Assembly (NCBI GenBank): GCA_000818945.1
Contig: KN805460.1
Span: forward strand, 1 to 64,000
From: Schizochytrium sp. CCTCC M209059
Taxonomy: Eukaryota > Sar > Bigyra > Thraustochytrida > Thraustochytriidae
DNA: 64,000 bases
Reading direction: 5' to 3'
Numbering within the stretch: the stretch's first letter is position 1; each line of letters begins with the position of its first letter. The notes beneath the pieces were generated by a model. It saw nothing but the letters and a program-made list of their open reading frames with translations, had not been told where the DNA came from and searched no databases. Both the position numbers and the translations under genes were made by a program. Of the stretch, positions 9,302-18,101 are shown in pieces.

Positions 9302-11449
9302 TTAGTCGACAGACTCCATGGCGGAGAAGTCCTCATCATCACCACCGGACTCGTCGAGGGCCGGAAGGTCGTCAAGATCATCGAGGCCATCATCGCCCTC
9401 AGTGGCGTCATCGATGGAAAGACCGAGCTTGACGAGCTTGTGAAGGCGGCCGGCAAACTGGACGGGGTCGTCGAGGCTGAAGCCCGAAGTGAGAAGGGCA
9501 GTCTCGTAGAGGAGCCAGATAAGATCCTTGACGGTCTTGTCCGAGGCATCGGCGTCGGCCTTGGTGCGGAGGGCCTGGATGATGCTGCTGTAAGGGTTGA
9601 CCTCCATGGTCTTCTTGGAAGCCATGTAGCCCATGGTGGACGAGTCGCGAAGGGCCTGAGCCTTCATGACACGCTCCATGTTGGCGGACCAGCCGTACTC
9701 ACCGGTGGAGAGCGTGCAGGGCGAGTCGACCATGCGGTCAGAGACGATGACCTTCTCGACCTTGTCGTCGAGCACAGACTTGATGAGCTCGGTGAGCTTC
9801 TCAGTCTTGGCCTTCTCCTCCTCGAAGTTCTTCTTCTCGTCCTCGTCGAGGCTGAGGTCAAGACCCTCCTTGGTGACGGAGATAAGCTTCTTGCCGTCGA
9901 ACTCCTTGAGCTGCTGGACGGCGTACTCGTCAATGGGGTCGACCATGAAGAGGCACTCGTAGCCCTTCTTGCGAAGACGCTCGAGGAAGGGCGAGTTCTC
10001 GACAGCCTTGCGCGACTCGCCGGTAATGTAAAAGATACCCTGCTGCTTCTCGGGCATGCGCGAGATGTAGTCCTTGAGCGAGGTCATCTCGTCGCCAGAC
10101 TTGGTGCTCGGGTAGCGGAGGAGCTCAGCAATCTTGTTGCGGTTCTGCGAGTCCTCGTGCACACCAAGCTTGAGGTTCTTGGAGAAGGCCTCGTAGAACT
10201 TGGCGTACTTGCCGTCGGCCGAATCGTCCTCGGCGAGCTCGGCAAAGAGCTCGAGGGTCTTCTTGACAAGGTTCTTGCGGATGACCTTGAGCACGCGGTT
10301 CTGCTGGAGGGTCTCGCGAGAAATGTTGAGGGGGAGATCCTCAGAGTCGACGATGCCGCGGACAAAGCCGAGCCACTCGGGCATGAGGTCCTCGCAGTTG
10401 TCCATGATGAAGACACGGCGCACGTAAAGCTTGATCTGGTTCTTCTTCTTGGTGTTGCCGCCCTCGAACATGTCAAAGGGAGCGCGCTTGGGCACAAAGA
10501 GGAGAGCGCGGAACTCGAGGTTACCCTCGACCGAAAAGTGCTTGGTGGCGAGGGGAGCCTCCCAGTCGTTGCTGATGCTCTTGTAAAAGGCATCGTACTC
10601 CTCGGTGGTGACCTCGTCGGGCTTGCGCATCCAGATGGGCTTCTGGTTGTTGAGGAGCTCCCACTCCGAGGTGACCTCCTTGACCTTCTTGGTCTTCTTC
10701 TTCTTCTCGCCTTCCTCCTCCTTGTCGGTCACGTCCTCGACCTTGGGGGCGTCGCCCTCCTCCTCTTCCTCCTCCTCTTCGTCGTCGGTGACCTCCTTCT
10801 CGGTCTCCTTCTCAACGAGAAGGTAGATGGGGAAGCTGATGAACTCGGAGTGCTTCTTGACGAGGTCCTTGATGCGGCGCTCCTCGAGGTACTCCTCCTG
10901 GTCGTCCTTGAGGTGGAGGACAATGTGGGTACCGCGGGGGATCTTCTCGTAGTCGGTGTCCTCGGCCACGGTGAACGAGCCACCAGCGCTCGAGGACCAC
11001 ACCCACTGCTTGTCGTCATCGTTGCTCTTGGAGTGCACCTCGACGCGCTCGGCAACGAGGTAGGCGGAGTAAAAGCCCACACCGAACTGGCCAATCATCG
11101 AGATGTCAGCACCGGCCTGAAGGGCCTCCATGAAGGCCTTGGTGCCGGACTTGGCGATGGTACCGAGGTTGGTGACGAGGTCCTTCTTGGACATACCAAG
11201 GCCGGTATCGCAGATGGTCAGGGTCTTGTTGGCCTTGTCGGGGATGAGCTTGATCTCCATCTTCTCGTTGGCCTCGAGGACCGAGGGGTCCGCGATGGAC
11301 GAGAAGCGAATCTTATCGAGGGCATCGCTCGAGTTCGAGATGAGCTCGCGAAGGAAGACCTCCTTGGACGAGTAGAAGGTGTTGATAATCAGGGACAGCA
11401 GCTGGCTGATGTCCGCCGCGAACGAGAACGTCTCCGAATCGTCGCTCAT
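9302..11449 (-). CDS. HSP90: Cytosolic heat-shock protein HSP90
   Basis: The 715-residue protein is a full-length eukaryotic cytosolic HSP90. The N-terminal GHKL ATPase domain carries [31 protein letters not shown] and [15 protein letters not shown] charged Glu/Lys linker follows at about 215-260. The middle domain includes the catalytic-loop region [10 protein letters not shown]. The C-terminal dimerisation domain ends in MESVD. Canonical cytosolic HSP90s end in MEEVD, the docking peptide for TPR co-chaperones; here the third residue from the end of that motif block is Ser (codon TCT). HSP90 matures kinases, receptors and other clients. Heat-shock elements at 11930-12087 and a possible 5' leader intron lie upstream. 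Confidence 0.97.
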   Translation of the reverse strand: MSDDSETFSFAADISQLLSLIINTFYSSKEVFLRELISNSSDALDKIRFSSIADPSVLEANEKMEIKLIPDKANKTLTICDTGLGMSKKDLVTNLGTIAKSGTKAFMEALQAGADISMIGQFGVGFYSAYLVAERVEVHSKSNDDDKQWVWSSSAGGSFTVAEDTDYEKIPRGTHIVLHLKDDQEEYLEERRIKDLVKKHSEFISFPIYLLVEKETEKEVTDDEEEEEEEEGDAPKVEDVTDKEEEGEKKKKTKKVKEVTSEWELLNNQKPIWMRKPDEVTTEEYDAFYKSISNDWEAPLATKHFSVEGNLEFRALLFVPKRAPFDMFEGGNTKKKNQIKLYVRRVFIMDNCEDLMPEWLGFVRGIVDSEDLPLNISRETLQQNRVLKVIRKNLVKKTLELFAELAEDDSADGKYAKFYEAFSKNLKLGVHEDSQNRNKIAELLRYPSTKSGDEMTSLKDYISRMPEKQQGIFYITGESRKAVENSPFLERLRKKGYECLFMVDPIDEYAVQQLKEFDGKKLISVTKEGLDLSLDEDEKKNFEEEKAKTEKLTELIKSVLDDKVEKVIVSDRMVDSPCTLSTGEYGWSANMERVMKAQALRDSSTMGYMASKKTMEVNPYSSIIQALRTKADADASDKTVKDLIWLLYETALLTSGFSLDDPVQFAGRLHKLVKLGLSIDDATEGDDGLDDLDDLPALDESGGDDEDFSAMESVD

Positions 11450-11473
11450 GGTTCCTTGTGTTTTGGTGTCTGG

Positions 11474-11780
11474 CTGTTGGTTGATCGCGTTCGCCTTCAG
11501 TTAGTCTCTTTCTCTCACTCTCACTCTTTCTCCCACTCTTCTTCTTCTTCTTGCGCGCCCCTCCGATTTCTTTCTCCTTTCTCTCCTTTGGTGCCTTGTT
11601 CTCCGCAAACGGGCGGTTGCCAGCTCATGCAAGGACGCAAGGCGTGAGCTCCTCAGGGGCAACGTCCGCGGCACACGAGCAAGGCGGTACGTGGATTGCG
11701 ATGGAAAGGAGGGTCACGCGAACAAGAGTGATGTCCGAGAACTTGCGCGCAGCGCAGTCGTCTCGTTGTGCGTTACGTAC
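11474..11780 (-). other. Possible 5' UTR intron of HSP90
   Basis: On the minus strand a strong donor (GAGAG|GTACGTAA) begins at 11780. A branch-like ACTAACTGA lies at about 11498-11506, and an acceptor CCAACAG ends at 11474, 25 bases before the HSP90 ATG. Splicing would put the transcription start near 11800 and bring the heat-shock elements to within about 300 bp of it. There is no transcript evidence. Confidence 0.4.
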
Positions 11781-11928
11781 CTCTCTCGGGGCAGGGCAGG
11801 TTCGCTGTGCAGGTTTCGGGTCTGGTGCTGCGCTGCCAATCTCCCTTTCGATCTCCGCCTTGCACACGCTGCAAACGGGCGATCACACAAGTTTAATGAG
11901 ACATGCACCTCGCCACCGGTCGTTGGAG

Positions 11929-11938
11929 TTTCTAGAAA
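11929..11938. promoter_or_regulatory. Heat-shock element, TTCnnGAA
   Basis: The palindrome TTTCTAGAAA contains an inverted TTC/GAA pair with two-base spacing, the minimal HSF-binding arrangement. It is the closest of four such sites to the HSP90 gene. Confidence 0.6.
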
Positions 11939-11968
11939 AGCACTAAGAGGGCCTACTAACGACGATCC

Positions 11969-11981
11969 TTCGAGAAGGTTC
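11969..11981. promoter_or_regulatory. Three-unit heat-shock element
   Basis: TTCGAGAAGGTTC matches TTCnnGAAnnTTC exactly, the canonical trimeric HSF site. Confidence 0.75.
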
Positions 11982-12042
11982 GGGCCATGCAGAGCGCACC
12001 GGACGCCGAGACATTGTAGACAAATGTTTACTATAGGACGTT

Positions 12043-12053
12043 TTCTAGAAGAA
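12043..12053. promoter_or_regulatory. Heat-shock element, TTCnnGAA plus adjacent GAA
   Basis: TTCTAGAAGAA has one perfect TTCnnGAA dyad followed directly by another GAA. It lies between the two trimeric sites. Confidence 0.55.
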
Positions 12054-12074
12054 CCGGAGGTGCGGGAACGCAGG

Positions 12075-12087
12075 GAACTTTCGAGAA
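12075..12087. promoter_or_regulatory. Three-unit heat-shock element
   Basis: GAACTTTCGAGAA matches GAAnnTTCnnGAA exactly. With the other three sites it forms a cluster of about 160 bp between HSP90 (minus) and the first WD40 gene (plus). Confidence 0.75.
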
Positions 12088-12686
12088 AAGTTATGAAGGT
12101 GCCGAAAGATACAAAGGTGACCCGGAGGTGACCCATCCAAGAAGGCCGAGGCGACGAGTCGGAGGCACTGATGCAATGACGTCGAAACGTCGGTCTGGTT
12201 TCTGGTTCTTCAAGATCTTGTTTGTGCTGTGCATACTACCTCTTGGGCTTGCCATGCGAGCCACGACAACATCAGACACTCGGTAGCAGTGAAGCTGCTT
12301 TCCTTGTCGACTTGCCCAAGGACGCCGTGTATACATCTTCTTTCTTTTCTTTTTGCACATTGATGTCACTGCTGGCATCTATTGCTTTCGTTTCCTCTGT
12401 TGCGTCTCCTCCATCACTCGTTGCGGACCAAGCGGACACGCACGGCAACTCGCACTGGCAGTGCGCGCTACGTGGCGTTGTGTGGAATGATGGGCCGGCC
12501 ACGACTGAATAAAAATCCCTCGCTCGCTCGAAATTAGTAGGCTGAAAAAAAAAGAAAAAGTGCGGCACGCGCTGCCCAAACCACTGCACTGCAACCAAAC
12601 AGGGGTCAGACCAGAAAGAGGAGGCGCGTCTGCGCGCGCTGCAGCCCCTCCTCGACACGACGCGAGAAGGCACTCCAGTCTTCTCC

Positions 12687-12734
12687 CTTGCTTGCTTGCT
12701 TGCTTGCGAGCTTGCTTGCTTGCTTGCGAGCTAG
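12687..12734. repeat. (CTTG)n microsatellite
   Basis: Two blocks of CTTG units separated by CGAG lie about 45 bases upstream of the WD40-1 start codon, in its presumed leader. Confidence 0.9.
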
Positions 12735-12776
12735 CTTTCGCTCACGCACACACGTTCACGCTCGGAAACGTGGACG

Positions 12777-13682
12777 ATGGGCCGCCTAAGCGAGGTCTAT
12801 GCGGTCGCACAGTCCGAGATGCTCGTCGTCGCGGCGACGGCAGGGGAAAACCCGGCCTTGTACGCGTGGACCAAAGCGGGCGCCTTGATTTTCGAAATGA
12901 AGACGCCAGATGCAGCCGCAGCGACAACCCTGGCGCTAGAAGGCAACCTGGCTGCACTCGGCACGTACGAAGGCAACATTTTCATTGTCAATGTTGAATC
13001 TGGTGAGCTCGTGCAGACCTTAAAAGGTCACGAAGACGCCATTGGAGGCGTCATTCTCAACGATGAGGTCGTTTCTGGGTCTTGGGATGGAACCATACGC
13101 GTATGGGACAAGACGGGCGGGGATTGCATCAAGACAATCGCAACAGGGTCCAAGGTGGGAGACCTTGCATCGAACGGAGAATTGATTGCCACCGCCTTGC
13201 AGGATGGCACCATTCGCGTCTTTGAACATGATAGCGGCAAACGCTTACGTGTCATTCGCGAAGGAACCGATGTGTTTGGGGCCGTCGCAATGGACACTGA
13301 GCATATTGTGACGGGGTCTCATGATTGCATGGTACGAATTTACGCCTTGCCTTCATACGACCTCGTCCACGTTCTTTCGGGACACAGTCATCGCGTGTGG
13401 TCTGTTGCGCTCGGGGGCGCATATGTTGTCAGCGCATCGGCAGACAATACGGTGAGAGTCTGGGACTCTGATTCTGGCGAGCAAATCTACATGCTCCAAG
13501 ATCATGAAGGAGACGTGCAATCCGTCTCTCTTGTGGGGCAAGAGATTGTCTCTGGGTCCTGGGACGGAACTGTTCGGGCATGGGATCTCGAGTCCGGCTC
13601 TGCCAAGTATGTGCTCAATGGAATGGAGCCGCTGCTCGAGTCTCCTTCGTCCTCCTCCTCATCGTGTCTTTGCCTATGGTAG
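12777..13682 (+). CDS. WD40-repeat protein, tandem copy 1
   Basis: The 301-residue protein is a WD40 beta-propeller and little else. Repeats carry GSWDGTIRVWD, TGSHDCMVRIY, SASADNTVRVWD and GSWDGTVRAWD signatures, with GH dipeptides before several of them. About six to seven blades are visible. Propellers are protein-interaction platforms, so no specific role can be assigned. The N-terminus (MGRLSEVYAVAQSEML) matches that of copy 3, which supports this ATG. The C-terminus ends soon after the last blade with a Ser run and a Cys/Leu/Trp tail, shorter than in the other two copies. It is the most diverged of the three tandem genes. Confidence 0.9.
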   Translation: MGRLSEVYAVAQSEMLVVAATAGENPALYAWTKAGALIFEMKTPDAAAATTLALEGNLAALGTYEGNIFIVNVESGELVQTLKGHEDAIGGVILNDEVVSGSWDGTIRVWDKTGGDCIKTIATGSKVGDLASNGELIATALQDGTIRVFEHDSGKRLRVIREGTDVFGAVAMDTEHIVTGSHDCMVRIYALPSYDLVHVLSGHSHRVWSVALGGAYVVSASADNTVRVWDSDSGEQIYMLQDHEGDVQSVSLVGQEIVSGSWDGTVRAWDLESGSAKYVLNGMEPLLESPSSSSSSCLCLW

Positions 13683-14461
13683 CGGATACCTAGGCCTTAC
13701 TAGGCCAAGCTTGAAAAAGCCCAAGGCCTTGCGGAGCCTAGCCTGCAGTGGTGCGTAGAACATTGACAACGCAGACACACGACCAGCCTTGAGGTCGTGC
13801 TCGTCAAGGTCGCTCATCTCCCCTTGCGCAATACCTCGCTCCCCATCAACCTCGTTGGGAATCATACTTTATTGTGAATCATACTTTTGCTCTCATCCCT
13901 CTTCTCCTCCATCTCCTCCTTCTTGGCTTCTTTTCCCACACGTCAACGCCGATACCTTCAATTTCTTCCCGCTTCCCGCTCTGTCTGTCTGCCTTGCACT
14001 GCACGCACTCCCCGACCTCGCGCCACTTTCACCCCAGCTCCTTGGGCGCCGCGCACAGCAGCTGCAGCAGCACCGGGCGTGCGCAGGCCAGCGCGCGTGG
14101 CCTGGCCTCTTGACCTCTCCTGGCGCGTCTGCCTTGCCTCGCCTTGCCTTGCCTTGAGTCAAGCCGGGTCAAGCCGGGTCGAGTCGGGTCGAGTCGAGCC
14201 AGCGCAGCAGCGACGAAACGCGCGACCTGCGTCGACGCGTGTTTTGGTGCACGTGCGGTGCGGTAGAGGAGCCATCCGAGGGTGCTCCATGCCATCCCAT
14301 CCCATCCCATCCCATCCCATCCCATCCCATGCCCTGCCGCGGGTGCCCTCTCCCGGCCGCGCGGCGCCCTCTCCTCTCGCCTCCTCTCTGCTCCTCTCGG
14401 CGCGGCTCCTCTCGGCGCGGCGCGGCGCGGCTCGGCTCGGCGGAGGCCGCGGCGTGCGCGC
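13683..14461. other. Intergenic region between WD40 copies 1 and 2
   Basis: The left part holds clustered TAGGCC half-palindromes (13689-13708). The middle is pyrimidine-rich. The right part is very GC-rich with short repeats: GTCAAGCCGG-type at about 14157-14200, (CATCC)n at 14293-14331, and CGGCGCGGCTC-type at about 14397-14445. It probably contains the promoter of copy 2. Long frames on either strand here are repeat-driven. Confidence 0.55.
14293..14331. repeat. (CATCC)n pentanucleotide microsatellite
   Basis: About eight perfect CATCC units lie in the leader or promoter of WD40 copy 2. Confidence 0.95.
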
Positions 14462-15589
14462 ATGGCGGGCGAGCGAGCAGGCAGCGGCGCCTTCGACCCG
14501 GTGCTGAGGGCGTGGACCAGGCGCGGGAACGCGCTGGTGCTCGAGATGGCCACGCCCAACCAGGCTGGAGTGCTGGCCGTCGCCGTGCGGGGTAACCGCG
14601 CCGCCGCAGGAACCTTTCCGGGCGCCGTCTTCATCGTCGACGTGCTCGCCGCAGAAGTCGTGCACGAGCTCCAAGGCCACACGGCAGCGGTCTGGAGCGT
14701 CGTGCTCGATGAAGCGATCGTCACGGGCTCTTGGGATGGGTCCATACGGATCTGGGATGAGGATACCGGCGAGTGCGTGCAGTCGATCTTCGTTGGACCC
14801 AAGATCGGCGGCATTGCCACGCACGGCAACCTGATCGTCGCAGGCTTCCTGGTGGACAATTCGGTGCGCATCTTTGACAGGACGACCGAAGAACCACTTG
14901 CGGTGATTCGAGACGCAGGCGACGATGTGCACTCGGTCGCGATGGACGCGCGTCACCTGGTCTCCGCTTCGAATGACAAAAAAGTGAGGGTCTACGCAAT
15001 ACCCTCGTTTGAGCTGCTCAACGTTCTCGCAGGACATACAAGCTGGGTGCACTCTGTTGCAGTGGCCGATGGCCATGTCGTGAGCTGCTCGTGGGACACA
15101 ACAATCATCATTTGGGACTGCAATTCGGGTGACCCGCTCTTGATGCTCCATGGACATGACAACGCCATCCTTTCGGTTTCAATCTTTGGCTCCGACATTG
15201 TGAGTGGGGCTTGGGACTTTTCTGTAAAAATCTGGGACCTTCACACGGGGGCCTTGAAGCATACGTATGACGGAACAGAACCGCTGCCGTCCACCCGGGA
15301 ATTGGCAGCCCTGAATCGAGCGATGAACCCCAAGGAAGTCCGAGATTGCTCGTTGTCGTCTTCTCTGTTAGATCGAAAGAAGCAATGGCTAAAGAAGAGG
15401 ACACTGCGAAAACAACAGCAAAAGTTGGCGAAGCAGGAGGAGCATCCACAACAACGGCTCGAGCGATTGCGAAGAACTATTCATGAAGATGTCAAGGGCG
15501 ACCTTTTGCCGCGCATGCTCTTTTCTCAATGGTACCGAACCCCACGTAACCCATCATCATCAGGTGCGTCCATTGCCGAGGACTTGTAA
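14462..15589 (+). CDS. WD40-repeat protein, tandem copy 2
   Basis: From the ATG at 14462 the protein has 375 residues and is a WD40 propeller with GSWDGSIRIWD, SASNDKKVRVY, SCSWDTTIIIWD and GAWDFSVKIWD blades. Compared with copies 1 and 3 it lacks about 18 N-terminal residues (the MGR...VAQS segment) and begins at the equivalent of GSGGFDPALRAW. The missing piece may be lost, or may lie in an unrecognised upstream exon in the repeat-rich leader. The C-terminus has an extra 100-residue basic, Gln/Lys-rich extension that the other copies lack. Function is unknown beyond protein interaction. Confidence 0.85.
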   Translation: MAGERAGSGAFDPVLRAWTRRGNALVLEMATPNQAGVLAVAVRGNRAAAGTFPGAVFIVDVLAAEVVHELQGHTAAVWSVVLDEAIVTGSWDGSIRIWDEDTGECVQSIFVGPKIGGIATHGNLIVAGFLVDNSVRIFDRTTEEPLAVIRDAGDDVHSVAMDARHLVSASNDKKVRVYAIPSFELLNVLAGHTSWVHSVAVADGHVVSCSWDTTIIIWDCNSGDPLLMLHGHDNAILSVSIFGSDIVSGAWDFSVKIWDLHTGALKHTYDGTEPLPSTRELAALNRAMNPKEVRDCSLSSSLLDRKKQWLKKRTLRKQQQKLAKQEEHPQQRLERLRRTIHEDVKGDLLPRMLFSQWYRTPRNPSSSGASIAEDL

Positions 15590-16424
15590 TTTGTAAAACG
15601 AAGCCCCGACGCCCGACTTTCGTGCCCGGGGAGGCCAGCAAAATCAAAGCTAAACAAATTTATGTGTGTGTACGTAGTTAGGTGGTTAGTCTCATGAACG
15701 AAACGAACGATATGATAGAATGTGATAGACCAAGTCGCAGCTGGCAAAACCTTTCTTTCTTTTCTTCGAGCAAGGACGATACTTCACTGTAGTGAATTGT
15801 CTGCTCTATGACCTGGACGGCCCGAAAACGGGACATGCGCGGCAAAGTGTGATAATGCAGATGATTAACGAACGAGTGGTCCAGGCAGAATCCAGAGCCA
15901 AACCACACACACGTACGTAAGTACGCCCGCTGGCATTCTTGTCGATGCGAGACGTGCCGCGAGCCATTAATACCACCGTTATCCGAAGACTTGGGCTTGC
16001 GCGTTGCCGCTGCGCGAGGGCCGATCTACCTCCCGCTGGCAACTAACCCCCTCTCGCCGTGGTTCCAGCACGTTCCGCGGAGCGTCACCTCGTGCCGCCT
16101 TCTTTTGCTTTACCTTCAACTTACCTAGCACGTGCAGTTGCAGTAGCCGCGGCACACGCCCAGGTGCTGCTGCTTGGCTGACAGGGCCCGCTCAACTCAT
16201 AGGCAACTCGACTTGGACTGGCTCGCGCATTCATTCGATCAATCGATTGATCGACCGAGGCGCCTCGGCCTCGGCGGCCGTCCACGCTCTCGCCGTGGTT
16301 GGGTGCTGCAGTTCGTGTTTGGCAAACAAAGTTCGCTCGCGCCATCGTGATTGCGTTTTGGCTTCTTGCTTTGGTAGTAGGCCTAGTAGAGTAGCGGCTC
16401 GGCAAGAAAGGAAGCAAGAGCGCC
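15590..16424. other. Intergenic region between WD40 copies 2 and 3
   Basis: The region contains a perfect 18-bp palindrome (16236-16253), a TAGGCCTA palindrome 40 bases before the next start codon (16378-16385), and GTACGTAAGTACG-like sequence near 15911-15925. No gene is apparent. Confidence 0.55.
16236..16253. repeat. Perfect 18-bp palindrome
   Basis: CGATCAATCGATTGATCG is identical to its reverse complement. It lies 172 bases upstream of the WD40 copy 3 start codon. It could be a dimeric-factor site or a chance product of GATC/AATC-rich sequence. Confidence 0.6.
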
Positions 16425-17474
16425 ATGGGTCGTATCGGAGGGAGCGTTTGGGCTGTCGCGCAGTCGAACGAGCTCATCGTGGCCGGAAGCGGCGGCTTCG
16501 ACCCCGCTCTCCGCGCGTGGAGCAAAGAGGGCGCCTTGGTCTTGGAGGTCAAGACGCCCAATAACGCAGGAGCCCTGGCCGTCGATGTTCACGGCAATCT
16601 CGCTGTTGTCGGGACGTACACAGGTGCCGTCTATCTTGTTGATGTACTCTTGGGGGCAGTCGTTTACGTGCTGCAAGGACACACGGACGCCGTTTGGAAC
16701 GTCGTTTTGGATGGCGATGTCGTGTTCTCTGGGTCTTGGGATGGCTCCATTCGGATATGGGACGCATCCACCGGGGTATGCACTGGAACAATTTCAGTTG
16801 GCTCAAAAGTTGGCGGTCTTGCCACTCAAGACGATTTCGTTGTCGTAGGTTGTAAAGACAGCACAGTTCAGGTATTTTCCAAGTCTACTGGCGAACGTGT
16901 GCATATTTTCAGCGTGCCGACCGTGTGGGCTAAATCAATTGCCATGAACGACAAACACTTGGTCACCGGATCTGACGATCGACGAATTCGAGTCTACGAT
17001 GTGCCTTCCTTTGAGCTTCTTCACACCCTCGAGGGACACACAAGCTGGGTCAATGCCGTTTCACTTGACGATGATACCGTTGTCAGCAGTTCTTGGGACA
17101 GGACCATCAAAGTCTGGGATGCTACGAATGGTCAAGAACTTCGCTCGCTTCGCGGACACTCGAACGCAGTGCAATCCGTTTCTTTGCTGGGGTCTAATAT
17201 TGTCAGTGGGTCGTGGGACTGCTCTGTCAAGATCTGGGACGTGGAGACGGGCACCGTGACGCGCGCTTTTGATGGCACTGAGGCTTCGCCATCTGCGCGA
17301 ACGTGGGGTGCGCTGGCTCTCGCTCTTGAGGCAGCAGACGCACCACCATCTTCTTCTTCTCTTCCTCCTTCTCTTGGCTGCTTTGCTGGTTGGTGGCCTT
17401 GGCGACGAGATCAGGGACTCAAACGTCAAACCTCGCTCGCGAACGCCAGCACCAGAAAGTCTTATATGCTTTAA
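16425..17474 (+). CDS. WD40-repeat protein, tandem copy 3
   Basis: The 349-residue protein is a WD40 propeller. Blades include GSWDGSIRIWD, TGSDDRRIRVYD, SSSWDRTIKVWD and GSWDCSVKIWD, with GHT/GHS dipeptides. It aligns along its length with copies 1 and 2 and is closest to copy 2 in the core. The C-terminal tail (about residues 290-349) has a Ser/Pro-rich stretch and a basic end. The three genes share one orientation and lie within about 4.7 kb, so they arose by tandem duplication. Confidence 0.9.
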   Translation: MGRIGGSVWAVAQSNELIVAGSGGFDPALRAWSKEGALVLEVKTPNNAGALAVDVHGNLAVVGTYTGAVYLVDVLLGAVVYVLQGHTDAVWNVVLDGDVVFSGSWDGSIRIWDASTGVCTGTISVGSKVGGLATQDDFVVVGCKDSTVQVFSKSTGERVHIFSVPTVWAKSIAMNDKHLVTGSDDRRIRVYDVPSFELLHTLEGHTSWVNAVSLDDDTVVSSSWDRTIKVWDATNGQELRSLRGHSNAVQSVSLLGSNIVSGSWDCSVKIWDVETGTVTRAFDGTEASPSARTWGALALALEAADAPPSSSSLPPSLGCFAGWWPWRRDQGLKRQTSLANASTRKSYML

Positions 17475-18101
17475 AACATCATTTGTATCATTGAACTGTG
17501 TTTGGGATATTCAAAACCATAGCGCTTGACGGTCTGACTGACAGTTAGGCCGGCCTTAATCATAGCAAAAAGTCGTCCTCTCCATCTTTTTACTACTCAC
17601 AAGGCAACTCATTCTTCCGGAGCATTCGCTCTGGCTAGGCTTACAAAAAGCCCTTTCGGCAGATCGATCGATAGACGTCCACTTCGACGCATGCGTCGAT
17701 ATCGTTCTGCTGCTCATCAATCGCATGATTATGCACCTCAAAGGCGGGCGTTCCATCCAGTCCCTCCCTCTAGGGCCTACAGCGACGAGCACATGGCTGG
17801 GCTTGGGTGACTGGACTGGTTGGTTGGCTGACTGGCTGGCTGGCTCGAACGATAAAAATGAAGCGGACCTCACACTTCACACATTTGTCAGTGCCGGCCG
17901 AAGTCGCAGGCCGGCCACGTGAAGCAAACAAACCTAGATCTATCGCGCTTTTGCGCTGAGCAGGGCAGGGCAGGGCAGGACAGGACAAGGCAGGCAGCGC
18001 TTGCGAGCAGCGCGGGCAATAGCGTTCTTCTCCCCGCCCCCCCCCTCCCTCCGCCCCTCCCTCTCTGCGTGTACACGACGCTCGCAGAGGAAGACAACAT
18101 C
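17475..18101. other. Intergenic region upstream of the PX-START gene
   Basis: It holds GGTT/GGCT microsatellite at about 17818-17845, a (GGCAG)n-like run at 17957-17998 and a C-rich tract at about 18036-18062. The reading frame of the downstream gene is open through part of this but lacks an ATG before 18102. Confidence 0.5.

Larger units (their letters stand above)
11450..12776. other. Divergent intergenic region, HSP90 / WD40-1
   Basis: The span holds the HSP90 leader, its candidate intron and the heat-shock element cluster. On the right it holds the promoter of the first WD40 gene, including a CTTG microsatellite at 12687-12734. Short open frames here do not look like real proteins. Confidence 0.6.

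Noticed and set aside
9251..11647. A 798-residue open frame on the plus strand opposite HSP90
   Set aside because: It is a mirror of GC3-rich codons of HSP90. Its translation is Leu/Val/Gly/Glu-rich with no family pattern, and HSP90 on the other strand is certain.
13660..13682. CaaX-type prenylation motif at the WD40 copy 1 C-terminus
   Set aside because: The tail ends CLCLW; the Cys residues are at positions -5 and -3, not -4, so it is not a CaaX box.
14159..15157. A 332-residue minus-strand frame opposite WD40 copy 2
   Set aside because: Antisense to a clear propeller gene and extended through repeat DNA. Its translation contains Gly/Met/Asp repeats from the CATCC microsatellite.
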